This document shows positions 1-6,857 of a stretch of 41,099 nt of DNA, one piece after another. Both the position numbers and the translations under genes were made by a program. The notes below the pieces were generated by a model. The model saw only the letters and a list, made by a program, of their open reading frames with translations, had not been told where the DNA came from and searched no databases. Source of the DNA: Treponema sp. UBA6988 (lineage in GTDB: Bacteria > Spirochaetota > Spirochaetia > Treponematales > Treponemataceae); the NCBI GenBank assembly GCA_002448445.1, contig DJYC01000049.1:24215-65313 (forward strand), written 5' to 3'. Each line of letters opens with the position of its first letter. The first letter of the stretch is position 1.

Positions 1-66
1 GGTTCCGCCTTTCGGCTCCATTCCTAACGGAACGGGCTTGCGCCCGCCCCTCCATGGCGGCGTAGG
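1..66 (-). repeat. Dispersed modular palindromic element, edge copy
   Basis: This is the reverse-oriented end of the dispersed element that recurs through the window; the same core closes the window at 40970-41099. It holds the words cctttcggctccatt and cctccatggcggcgtagg. The copy is cut by the window edge. Confidence 0.7.
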
Positions 67-150
67 ATTATAAAAAAGCATAAGGAATCCCCTTTGCCTT
101 TTGCCAGATAGTGTGCTAAACTTAATCATATTACAAACAGAGGCTTTCCC

Positions 151-666
151 TTGAAAAGATATTGCACTAACTGCCAGAAGGAATTTGACTTTACAATTAA
201 AAGCATGCAAGATATGGAATCCCTTGTCTGCCCGGTATGCGGTTCAAAGGTAGACAAAGACAGCCGTGCCCCTGAATACAAAGAAGTCTCCGCAGGCTCA
301 AACAAAACCGCCAACGCAATAGGCAATGCCGTGAGCTGCCTTTTTACCTTGAACTACATGTTCTACATATCAGTTTCCATAGTTGCCGTAGTGGCATATT
401 ATTTTAACCTGGACAAGCTGCTCTACACGATGACGGGAATAAGCCTTGGATTGTTCCTTATACAATTCTTTACAGGTTCGTACACATTCCGTTCAGGCAT
501 TATATTCCTTCCGATTGGAGCCGCCGCAGGATATTTCCTTCTAAAGTCCATACGAGGAGCCTGCTTTGGAATTGCCATAGTCTTCATCCTGCGACACCTA
601 ATCCGCGACCTAATAATAAGGCTAGTCATAAAACTCTTGGAACTAGCCGGCGCCTTAGGCAAGTAA
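151..666 (+). CDS. Zinc-ribbon membrane protein, unknown function
   Basis: A 171-residue protein read from a TTG start, with a weak AGAGG-like site about 7 bases upstream. The N-terminus has two CxxC pairs (CTNC near residue 5, CPVC near residue 27), typical of a small zinc ribbon. After a polar linker come about four hydrophobic segments between residues 65 and 165, so the ribbon is probably cytoplasmic and the rest lies in the inner membrane. I recognise no family beyond zinc-ribbon plus transmembrane architecture. It stands alone upstream of guaA, which has its own promoter. The TTG start is the only reasonable one because the ribbon begins at residue 5. Confidence 0.75.
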   Translation: MKRYCTNCQKEFDFTIKSMQDMESLVCPVCGSKVDKDSRAPEYKEVSAGSNKTANAIGNAVSCLFTLNYMFYISVSIVAVVAYYFNLDKLLYTMTGISLGLFLIQFFTGSYTFRSGIIFLPIGAAAGYFLLKSIRGACFGIAIVFILRHLIRDLIIRLVIKLLELAGALGK

Positions 667-739
667 GAGTTTTCTCTCTTGCTACAATAATTACAGAAGG
701 CAAGTGCAACAAACAGGAGATACTCCCCTTTATGACTGA

Positions 740-768
740 TTGACTTTCGGCAAAAGAATTCATATAAT
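740..768 (+). promoter_or_regulatory. guaA promoter giving a leaderless mRNA
   Basis: TTGACT (740-745), a 17-base spacer and TATAAT (763-768) form a near-consensus sigma-70 promoter. Only five bases separate the -10 box from the ATG at 774. Transcription should therefore start at or within a base or two of the start codon. There is no Shine-Dalgarno sequence. Confidence 0.8.
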
Positions 769-773
769 CGCTT

Positions 774-2657
774 ATGGAACGCGAAAAAATTCTTGTTTTA
801 GACTTTGGAAGCCAGTACGCACATCTTATTGCAAAGCGTCTGCGCATGATGGGTTGGTATTCAGAAATTGCTCTGCCATCTATTGAAGTTTCTTCTATTA
901 GAAATACCCGCGGAATTATTTTAAGCGGCGGTCCCGCATCTGTCTACGAAAAAGACATTCCCGAATTCAACAAGGAAATACTCAATCTTGACATTCCGGT
1001 TCTTGGTCTTTGCTACGGACACCACATTATGGCGCAAACATACGGCGCAAAGGTTGGCAAGGCGGAAGTTGGCGAATTTGGATTTGCATCTCTGGAAAAA
1101 ACAGTTGCAGGTTCTACGTCTCCCCTTCTAAAAGGCATTTCTTCTCCAACCCAGGTTTGGATGAGCCACCAGGACGGAGTTCTTGAACTGCCACAGGGCT
1201 TTGAGGTAATAGGCACAACAAAGGACTGCCCCTATGCTGCCCTTCAGAACCTTTCAAAAAAAAGATTCAGCCTGCAGTGCCACTGCGAAGTAAAAGACAC
1301 TCTGGAAGGAAACAAAATATTTGCAAACTTTGCAGAGATTTGCGGAATGCAGAAAAACTGGAGCGAAGACACCGTTCTTAACCACATACTGGAAAGCATC
1401 AAAAAAGATGCCGGTCAAAAGAACGTGCTCCTCTTTCTTAGCGGTGGTGTTGACAGCACTGTTGCCTTTGCCCTGCTGAATAAGGCGCTCGGTCAGGACA
1501 GGGTTCTTGGACTGCACATAGACAACGGCTTTATGCGAAAGAACGAAAGCGCAAACGTTGCTTCTTCATACAAGGCACACGGATTCAACAACTTTATCTG
1601 CGAAGACGCAAGCGAAAGCTTTCTTAATGCGGTAAAGGGCCTTACCGACCCGCAGAAAAAGAGAATGGCAGTTGGCGAAAACTTTATTGCCGTGCGAAAC
1701 AGCGTTCTTGAAAAGCAGCACCTGGACGGCTCCAACTGGATTCTTGCACAGGGAACGCTTTACCCGGACATCATTGAATCCGGCGGAACAAAAAATTCAA
1801 AGGTCATAAAGACCCACCACAACCGCGTGGATGGAATTCAAGAGCTTATAGAAAAGGGGCTTGTAATTGAGCCTTTAAAGGATTTGTACAAGGATGAAGT
1901 CCGCTCAATCGGCAAAAAGCTGGGGCTTGAAGACGAGCTTGTAATGAGGCACCCATTCCCCGGCCCAGGGCTTAGCATAAACGTGCTTTGCTCAAACGGA
2001 AAAATGTCAGAAAGCGACAAGGAAGACTTTGCAAAGGCAGAAAAGGAAATTCAGTCAATCAGCCTGGACGGAATCTTCTGCGAAAACTGCTCAAAAAGCC
2101 TTAGCAAATATGTGCTTCCCGTCCGCTCTGTTGGAGTTCAGGGTGACTTTAGGACTTACCGCTTCCCATCCGTGCTTGACTTTGGTGATGAAGGAAATGG
2201 CTTCTGCCACCTGCCAAAAAAGTGGGAAAAACTTGAAAAAGCATCCGGTTCAATTACAAACTCTTCAAACTTTATAAACCGCTGCATAATAAAGCTCTAC
2301 CAGAACCCGGCACTAAAGACACAAGACCTTACCCTGCAGGAAGGATACTGCGACCGTCACCGCCTTGACCAGACAAGAGAAGCAGACAACATAGTGCTTA
2401 CTGCCCTGCACAAAAGCGGCTGGTATTCAAAGATATTCCAGCACCTTACGGTAAACCTGCCCTACGCTTCTTCTGCGGAACGCTGTTCATTCGTACTGCG
2501 CCCCCTCTGCTCGGAAGACGTTATGACGGCCCGCTTTGCCCAGCTGCCACAGGAAGACCTTATGCAGATTGTTCGTGACATTGCAGCCCTGCCCTACACG
2601 GACGCAATCTTCTTTGACCTTAGCAACAAGCCCCCGGCAACATTCGGCTGGGAATAA
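774..2657 (+). CDS. guaA: GMP synthase (glutamine-hydrolysing), long form
   Basis: Converts XMP to GMP with ATP and glutamine, the last step of guanine nucleotide synthesis. The N-terminal class I glutamine amidotransferase has nucleophile Cys80 in LGLCYGHH; the His170/Glu172 pair sits in QCHCE, where most relatives read QFHPE. The ATP-pyrophosphatase domain carries the PP-loop SGGVDS at residues 223-228. At 627 residues it is about 100 longer than the usual bacterial enzyme (about 515-525). The extra length lies in the C-terminal dimerisation region, as in the long eukaryote-type GMP synthetases. It still ends in a conserved-looking KPPATFGWE. It has its own promoter and appears leaderless. 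No neighbour shares the operon. Confidence 0.95.
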   Translation: MEREKILVLDFGSQYAHLIAKRLRMMGWYSEIALPSIEVSSIRNTRGIILSGGPASVYEKDIPEFNKEILNLDIPVLGLCYGHHIMAQTYGAKVGKAEVGEFGFASLEKTVAGSTSPLLKGISSPTQVWMSHQDGVLELPQGFEVIGTTKDCPYAALQNLSKKRFSLQCHCEVKDTLEGNKIFANFAEICGMQKNWSEDTVLNHILESIKKDAGQKNVLLFLSGGVDSTVAFALLNKALGQDRVLGLHIDNGFMRKNESANVASSYKAHGFNNFICEDASESFLNAVKGLTDPQKKRMAVGENFIAVRNSVLEKQHLDGSNWILAQGTLYPDIIESGGTKNSKVIKTHHNRVDGIQELIEKGLVIEPLKDLYKDEVRSIGKKLGLEDELVMRHPFPGPGLSINVLCSNGKMSESDKEDFAKAEKEIQSISLDGIFCENCSKSLSKYVLPVRSVGVQGDFRTYRFPSVLDFGDEGNGFCHLPKKWEKLEKASGSITNSSNFINRCIIKLYQNPALKTQDLTLQEGYCDRHRLDQTREADNIVLTALHKSGWYSKIFQHLTVNLPYASSAERCSFVLRPLCSEDVMTARFAQLPQEDLMQIVRDIAALPYTDAIFFDLSNKPPATFGWE

Positions 2658-2661
2658 CTAA

Positions 2662-2832
2662 GTACTTGTTTCCAATGCCATTAACTTTACGTCATTCTGA
2701 GCTTGACTCAGAATCTCAAATCAAGATATTGACGAGAGATGCCGAATCCACATTCGTAGCAAGTGCGTGCGAATGTGGCGTAGCAGTTCGGCATGACAGT
2801 TCGTTATGTTAATGGCATTGGTACTTGTTTCC
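2662..2832. mobile_element. MITE-like insertion with terminal inverted repeats and target duplication
   Basis: A 148-base segment is bounded by perfect 13-base inverted repeats, CAATGCCATTAAC (2673-2685) and GTTAATGGCATTG (2808-2820). It is flanked by a direct repeat, GTACTTGTTTC, at 2662-2672 and 2821-2831. The inside has no gene. It holds a hairpin at 2694-2712 and the gaatccacattcgtagc palindrome also found at 6858-6935. The structure is that of a non-autonomous transposon; no transposase is present in the window. Confidence 0.65.
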
Positions 2833-2853
2833 ATAAATGGTTCTACCTAACTG

Positions 2854-3057
2854 TCACTTGCCAGAAGAAGCGTCTTTGTTTTTAAATGGAGATGCTACGA
2901 TTCCGTAAAAAGCGCCAAGGATGCAAAAAACAAACACAAGCATTATTGCGACACTAACAATCAAGCATTTTTTCCTGTCAGCATACCAGTAGTCTGTCAC
3001 CTTCTTGTCTTTTTTAATCAGACTGGCTTCTACCTTTTGGATAAGATTATAACGCAC
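2854..3057 (-). CDS. Small single-pass membrane protein, start uncertain
   Basis: The open frame from GTG at 3057 gives 67 residues with a charged N-terminus (KKDKKVTDYWYADRKK), one strong transmembrane segment near residues 32-54 and a short polar tail. No family is recognised. The start is doubtful: a good minus-strand promoter lies at 3046-3074 and its -10 box falls inside the first codons. The transcript would begin near 3039, so a downstream start such as the GTG at 3000 (codon 20) is more likely. The gene is divergent from purE. Confidence 0.5.
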   Translation of the reverse strand: MRYNLIQKVEASLIKKDKKVTDYWYADRKKCLIVSVAIMLVFVFCILGAFYGIVASPFKNKDASSGK

Positions 3058-3074
3058 GATTTTTCAGCCATCAA
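3046..3074 (-). promoter_or_regulatory. Promoter of the small membrane protein gene
   Basis: On the minus strand TTGATG (3069-3074), 17 bases and TATAAT (3046-3051). It overlaps the first codons of the longest open frame and lies beside the divergent purE promoter. Confidence 0.6.
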
Positions 3075-3095
3075 AAAAAGCCCTCGGCTTGAACC

Positions 3096-3124
3096 TTGAA
3101 TTTTCTATTTGCCTGTGTTAGAGT
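3096..3124 (+). promoter_or_regulatory. purE promoter giving a leaderless mRNA
   Basis: TTGAAT, a 17-base spacer and TAGAGT (3119-3124), with only six bases (GGGGGC) before the ATG at 3131. The G-run could be taken for a ribosome site, but it would sit at or upstream of the expected transcription start. Confidence 0.55.
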
Positions 3125-3130
3125 GGGGGC

Positions 3131-3631
3131 ATGAAAGTCGCAATATTTTTAGGTTCAAAATCAGACTCGGAAACTATGAAAAAGGCAGCCACAGTTCTTA
3201 AGGAATTTGGCGTTGAATACAAGGCCTTTGTGATTTCTGCCCACCGCGCAGGAGACCTTCTTGTAAAAACCGTTAAGCAGGTGGAAGCAGACGGTGCGGA
3301 AGTTATAATTGCAGGAGCAGGACTTAGCGCAGCCCTTCCTGGTGTAATTGCAAGCCGCACCACACTTCCTGTTGTTGGAGTTCCGCTTGAATGTGTTACG
3401 CCGGGAATGAGCAACGGACTTGCAGGAGTGGATTCACTTCTTAGCATAGTGCAGATGCCACCGCAGATTCCTGTTGCAACGGTCGGAATAAACAGCGCAA
3501 AAAATGCCGCTTACCTTGCCCTGCAAATTCTTTCTATTAAATATCCGGAAATAAAAGAGAAGCTTATTGCATTCCGTGCAAAGCTAACAGCCGATGCAGA
3601 AAGTGCAGCTTCACAGGGATTTGACTTTTAG
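3131..3631 (+). CDS. purE: PurE-family N5-CAIR mutase / AIR carboxylase, class I-like
   Basis: Acts in de novo purine synthesis, forming CAIR. The 166-residue length, the N-terminal GSKSD, the SAHR motif with its catalytic histidine near residue 38, and SIVQMPPQIPVATV all match class I PurE. Two departures are visible. The motif that normally reads AGxAAHLPG is AGLSAALPG here, so the conserved histidine is alanine. There is also a short insertion around TPGMSNGL before AGVDSLLS. No purK lies nearby. By general knowledge, Treponema denticola uses a class II PurE with a different signature, so this protein is of another type. Confidence 0.88.
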   Translation: MKVAIFLGSKSDSETMKKAATVLKEFGVEYKAFVISAHRAGDLLVKTVKQVEADGAEVIIAGAGLSAALPGVIASRTTLPVVGVPLECVTPGMSNGLAGVDSLLSIVQMPPQIPVATVGINSAKNAAYLALQILSIKYPEIKEKLIAFRAKLTADAESAASQGFDF

Positions 3632-3667
3632 ACAGTTAGCAAGGGCAACAAGGCTTTTTCAAACAAA

Positions 3668-3760
3668 ACCTACCCCCGATTGTAAGGGCGCGGAACGCGT
3701 TGCCGTTAGGCAATGGAGTGGGCAGGGCCCCACGGAACCCTGAAAAGCGGGTTAGCAAAT
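3668..3760 (+). repeat. Dispersed modular palindromic element
   Basis: A forward copy of the element core: cccccgattgtaagggcg, gttgccgttaggcaatggag, then ggaaccctgaaaagcggg followed by gttagc. It is closely related to copies at 5536, 16410, 23965, 31979 and 41010. Confidence 0.7.
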
Positions 3761-3925
3761 CAACGCACCCCGCAGCAAGCTACGGGGTATGAGTTCCTCA
3801 TAAAACGAATCCCCCTGTATCAAAACATCCTTACGCGAACCAACGAGGTGTGCGTTGTTCTTAAAAGGTATTGCAGTCAGGGTTGAATACCCTTATTCCG
3901 CCCCAAGGGGCGGGGTATTCAACCC
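3761..3925. repeat. Nested palindrome cluster
   Basis: CAACGCAC (3761-3768) pairs with GTGCGTTG (3850-3857) and encloses a smaller ACCCCG/CGGGGT hairpin near 3767-3789. Immediately downstream GGGTTGAATACCC (3880-3892) pairs with GGGTATTCAACCC (3913-3925), enclosing the 14-base palindrome CGCCCCAAGGGGCG (3899-3912). No gene is present. It resembles transposon-end secondary structure, but no transposase is adjacent. Confidence 0.55.
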
Positions 3926-3957
3926 TTCCGCGCGAATAAAAGTTGGTCCAAAAAAAA

Positions 3958-4000
3958 AGAAGAAAAAAAATTGCCCGCAAAACAAAAGTTCTGCCGGGCA
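3958..4000 (-). terminator. Terminator of the beta-barrel gene
   Basis: Reading on the minus strand, a GCCCG/CGGGC hairpin (3973-3999) is followed by a long T-run. A second hairpin, CCTGTTC/GAACAGG, lies at 4009-4036 between it and the stop codon. Confidence 0.7.
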
Positions 4001-4043
4001 TAACAGACCTGTTCCGAAAAAACTTCTGAACAGGTTTTATTTT

Positions 4044-4601
4044 TTAGAACCAGAAACGGATTCCAAGGTTGGTCGGAATGTAAAGGGCTGGCCTGATGAA
4101 CCCGTTTTCCTTTCCGTCTTCACCAAAGGCAAGTCCAAGTTCCGGCTGGGCTGCGGTCTGGATAAAGGCTTCCATTGTGTCATTGTTGAACTTACAGTTC
4201 ATGCCAAAATAAATGCGAGGGCCTGCAGACAGGTAGTAGTTGCTGTGCTTGCCGGTAAAAGATGCGGTAAAGACAGCTCCGAAGCCCCAGTACCAGCCAA
4301 GAAGTTCGGTGAACTTTCCTTCCGAGATATGGTAGTCGCCAGTTATGCTGGTCGTGTACTTTGTGGTGTGAACGTTGTGGCCGTCCTCGTCTTCGTAAGT
4401 GTAGTAGCCTGAGTCAAAACCGAAGGCCCAGTAGATGGGCATTGAATCAAATTTTACAGAACAGGCTGCACCCCACGTGCTGGAACCATCCCAGATTGGA
4501 ACAAGTGGATTTACGTTTACCTGCGGACCGATTCCGATGGAGAATGCAGAAAGGCAGGCCATGCACAATGCTGCGCCCAAAACTAAAATTTTCTTTTTCA
4601 T
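4044..4601 (-). CDS. Outer-membrane beta-barrel protein (BAPKO_0422/DUF3996-like)
   Basis: From the ATG at 4601, with AGAGGTG as ribosome site, the protein has 185 residues. The longer open frame to 4649 lacks a site and would bury the signal peptide. A signal peptide (MKKKILVLGAALCMACLSAFS) precedes alternating polar/aromatic strands rich in Tyr, Trp, Phe and Gly. The protein ends in an aromatic residue (GIRFWF), the usual C-terminal signal of outer-membrane barrels. The family assignment rests on the opening IGIGPQVNVNPLVPIW and the overall size; it is an inference. The role is probably structural or pore-forming in the outer membrane. A monocistronic gene with its own terminator. Confidence 0.75.
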   Translation of the reverse strand: MKKKILVLGAALCMACLSAFSIGIGPQVNVNPLVPIWDGSSTWGAACSVKFDSMPIYWAFGFDSGYYTYEDEDGHNVHTTKYTTSITGDYHISEGKFTELLGWYWGFGAVFTASFTGKHSNYYLSAGPRIYFGMNCKFNNDTMEAFIQTAAQPELGLAFGEDGKENGFIRPALYIPTNLGIRFWF

Positions 4602-4690
4602 AAACACCTCTGATATAAAACATTTCTGTTTTGCTAAGGTATACAACATTTTTTAAGAAAATTCAATGCTGGAGGGAAAAATTAATTTTT

Positions 4691-5330
4691 AGCGGTAGAC
4701 GGGAGGCGAACAAATTCGGATTACTGATTTTGGGACTGTGGAAATTTGTTTTGGGAGGTTCTAGGCCTTTTTAACCCCTCCGTTCGCTTGATCCTCCCAC
4801 TTGGTCGGCGCTCACTGCGGGCGGGTTCGACTCCCGACTATTTTTTTGCTACGAGTTTATTGATTGTTTTAGGATTTGTTTTGTCTGCTACGAAATTAAT
4901 TTCTAGCGGTAGACGGGAGTCGAACAAATTCGGATTACTGATTTTGGGACTGTGGAAGTTTATTTTGGGAGTTTTTATGCCCTTTTTACCCCTCCGTTCG
5001 CTTGATCCTCCCACTTGGTCGGCGCTCTCTTCGGGCGGGTTCGACTCCCGTATTTTTTTGGTACGAATTTATTTATTATGTTAGGATTTAGTTTATCTGT
5101 TACGAATTTAAATTTTGAGCGGTAGACGGGAGTCGAACAAATTCGGATTACTGATTTTGGGACTGTGGAAGTTGTTTTTGGGGGAGGCTAGGCCTTTTTT
5201 ACCCCTTCGTTCGCTTCTTCCTCCCACTTGGTCGGCGCTCACTTCGGGCGGGTTCGACTCCCGACTATTTTTTTGTTACGAGTTTATTGTTTGTATTAGG
5301 ATTTATTTTGTTTGGTATGAATTTATTTTA
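4691..5330. repeat. Tandem array of three 213-214 base units carrying tRNA-Gly 3' ends
   Basis: Three units start at 4691, 4905 and 5118, and the intact tRNA-Gly starts the next period at 5331. Each opens with agcggtagacggga(g/g)tcgaac-type sequence, which is the last 21 bases of the tRNA gene (complement); the first copy has one mismatch. About 130 bases further on, each has an inverted T-arm copy, gggttcgactcccg, followed by a T-run (near 4823-4836, 5037-5050 and 5250-5263). Units are alike across most of their length but not identical. Open frames here translate to SGRRESN-like words, a well-known artefact of tRNA 3' ends, so I call no gene. Confidence 0.85.
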
Positions 5331-5401
5331 AGCGGTAGACGGGAGTCGAACCCGCTTGTCAGGCTTGGGAAGCGTGCATAATACCGTTATATGACTACCG
5401 C
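5331..5401 (-). tRNA. tRNA-Gly (anticodon CCC)
   Basis: The minus strand folds into a complete 71-base cloverleaf without encoded CCA. The acceptor stem is GCGGTAG/CTACCGC with discriminator T, and the T-arm is GCGGG-TTCGACT-CCCGT. The anticodon loop is TTCCCAA. The anticodon stem has one C-C mismatch (CACGC/GCCTG), and the D-stem is short and A/T-rich. It is the source of the 3'-end copies in the adjoining array. Confidence 0.9.
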
Positions 5402-5412
5402 GTGATATGGGT

Positions 5413-5442
5413 ACTATAGCATAAAATTAGGGGGGAATGCAA
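5413..5442 (-). promoter_or_regulatory. tRNA-Gly promoter
   Basis: On the minus strand TTGCAT (5437-5442), 18 bases and TATAGT (5413-5418), with an extended TGC before the -10. The tRNA 5' end lies 11 bases downstream. Transcription would continue into the repeat array. Confidence 0.6.
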
Positions 5443-5535
5443 GAGAGGGGGAAGCAAGATTGCACTTGGCCTTTTCTTTGAAAAGTCACGGTTTGCAGGA
5501 AGAATATGTGTACCGATACGCGCAAGGGATTGGAG

Positions 5536-5626
5536 GGGCGCGGAGCGTTCTCGCGCTAGCGAGAATGGAGCCGAAGGGCGGAACCCCGGAAAGCCCGGTG
5601 GCAGCTTGGCTGCCATGCGCCCATAA
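5536..5626 (+). repeat. Dispersed modular palindromic element
   Basis: A forward copy with gaatggagccgaagggcgg, aaccccggaaagccc and a local hairpin ggcagc/gctgcc. It lies upstream of the gene at 5676. Confidence 0.65.
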
Positions 5627-5675
5627 GAAAATTAAAGTTAAAAGGAATTTATGCCGATAATAGAGCGGGGGTATT

Positions 5676-6251
5676 ATGGCCGAAAAAACAAAAAAAAGTG
5701 CGGCTGAGGCCTTTAGCGAGTTTTCAAAGATTTTTAGACGATCGCCTCAGTCAAGGGACAATTCAAAGCAGAACATTTTTTACCCGGACGAGCTTTTGCA
5801 GAAAAAGATAAATGCAAGGGAAGAAGACTACAAGGTTACGGTAATTTCTGCCTACAAGAAGTACCTTAATCCCTACAAGACTTTGGGAAAGACGCAGGCG
5901 GCACAGTCAATTGAGAACGATGAAAAGAACCTCTTGAAGGCATACGCCCTGTTTAAGGCTGTGCACGATGCCAACGCGGAGATTGGAGACCTTAACACTT
6001 TTGCAGACCTTAAGTACATTCATTCGCCGCTAACGCAGAGGGACTGCTACACTATTGGCGGTGAATTTATCTACCTGCAGTGCTGGCTGATTTATTCGCA
6101 GAACATAAGGGATTTTGTTCCCAACCTGGTGGAGATTCAGGAAAAGCTTGGAACTTTTTACGCGCTGGAATTTGTTCCCGCAAAGAATTATTCCTTTAAC
6201 TTTCAGGACAAGGAAGTGCTTGGCATTATTCAGGCTGCCTACCACAGCTGA
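5676..6251 (+). CDS. Conserved-looking protein of unknown function
   Basis: A 191-residue soluble protein with no signal peptide or membrane segment. The start ATG follows a GCGGGGG purine stretch. The sequence is mostly helical by composition, with Lys/Glu-rich N-terminal helices and a Tyr/Phe-rich C-terminal half (GGEFIYLQCWLIYSQNIRDF). Codon use resembles that of its neighbours. I recognise no motif. Acylphosphatase follows on the same strand after 43 bases, so the two are probably co-transcribed, but the pairing does not suggest a function. Confidence 0.7.
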   Translation: MAEKTKKSAAEAFSEFSKIFRRSPQSRDNSKQNIFYPDELLQKKINAREEDYKVTVISAYKKYLNPYKTLGKTQAAQSIENDEKNLLKAYALFKAVHDANAEIGDLNTFADLKYIHSPLTQRDCYTIGGEFIYLQCWLIYSQNIRDFVPNLVEIQEKLGTFYALEFVPAKNYSFNFQDKEVLGIIQAAYHS

Positions 6252-6294
6252 TTGTCTGGCGTTTTTTTGCTTGGGGCATGCGTAAGGACTTTTG

Positions 6295-6567
6295 ATGAAG
6301 ATACGGCGGCACTATTATTTTTCTGGCATGGTTCAGGGGGTTGGATTCAGGTGGCGGGCGGAGCAGATTGCAAAGATGCTGGGTATTGCAGGCTGGGTTC
6401 GCAACATGAGTGACGGCCGTGTGGAAATGGAGGCTCAGGCGGAGGCTTCCGTGCTTGAAAACATGGTGAACCTTTTGGAAAGACAGAGCTTTATTCAGAT
6501 TGACGGCATTGAATGTGCGGAGATTCCCCTTGAAACGCAGTCGCACTATTTTTACGTGAGGCACTAA
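6295..6567 (+). CDS. acyP: Acylphosphatase
   Basis: Hydrolyses acyl phosphates in the cytoplasm. At 90 residues it has the family length. The signature SGMVQGVGFRW holds the phosphate-binding loop and catalytic Arg19, and GWVRNMSDGRVEMEAQ holds catalytic Asn37. An AAGGA ribosome site at 6284-6288 sits six bases before the ATG at 6295. The in-frame TTG at 6292 is a worse choice. It is the second gene after the unknown protein at 5676. Confidence 0.93.
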   Translation: MKIRRHYYFSGMVQGVGFRWRAEQIAKMLGIAGWVRNMSDGRVEMEAQAEASVLENMVNLLERQSFIQIDGIECAEIPLETQSHYFYVRH

Positions 6568-6587
6568 GGCTGGGCGCAGAAATATTC

Positions 6588-6618
6588 AGGATGCAGACCT
6601 GCATTCCAAGGTTTTTCT
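6588..6618 (+). terminator. Possible terminator after acyP
   Basis: An imperfect hairpin, GGATGCAG / CTGCATTCC, is followed by aaggtttttcttc. It lies between convergent acyP and the small peptide gene. Confidence 0.45.
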
Positions 6619-6653
6619 TCTATTCTATTTGCTTATTTCTTCTTGCATATTTC

Positions 6654-6806
6654 TTATTTCTTCCCGGAAAGAAGCTTGTTCAAATCGTCCTGGGAAAGGG
6701 TTAGGCCTTCTGGCGTTGCGCCGCTTTCGTTCCTGCTGTTGTCGCTTCTTACGCCTTCGAGGATTTTATTTTTTTCTTCTTCCGTAAGTTCATCCTTGTC
6801 TGCCAT
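6654..6806 (-). CDS. 50-residue peptide with two FliM-like LSQDD motifs
   Basis: A small gene with strong translation signals: TAAGGAGA (6813-6819) six bases before the ATG, and a TATAAT box at 6825-6830. The protein is acidic and has no signal peptide. Its C-terminus reads LTLSQDDLNKLLSGKK, resembling the N-terminal LSQDEIDALL peptide of the flagellar switch protein FliM, which binds phosphorylated CheY. The N-terminal half has a related word (LTEEEKNKILEG), so the peptide may contain two copies of the motif joined by a Ser/Asn/Gly linker. By inference it could bind a response-regulator or switch partner. No flagellar or chemotaxis gene is adjacent. Confidence 0.75.
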   Translation of the reverse strand: MADKDELTEEEKNKILEGVRSDNSRNESGATPEGLTLSQDDLNKLLSGKK

Positions 6807-6857
6807 AATTCATCTCCTTATTGCATTATATTTACATTCAATTTGTTTACTACTATA

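Noticed and set aside
3761..3857. An integron attC site
   Set aside because: The outer repeats CAACGCAC/GTGCGTTG are suggestive, but the flanks do not match the RYYYAAC and GTTRRRY core sites, and no integrase is present.
3855..4412. A 185-codon plus-strand frame opposite the beta-barrel gene
   Set aside because: It begins in palindromic repeat DNA and has a poly-Lys stretch from the terminator A-run. The minus strand has a signal peptide, ribosome site and terminator.
4691..5330. Tandem repeats considered as a CRISPR array
   Set aside because: Units are 213-214 bases and similar along most of their length; there are no short repeats with unique spacers and no cas genes.
4746..5381. Plus-strand open frames translating to SGRRESN-type words
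   Set aside because: They read the complement of tRNA 3' ends and the array units; there is no ribosome site, and the words are a known artefact.
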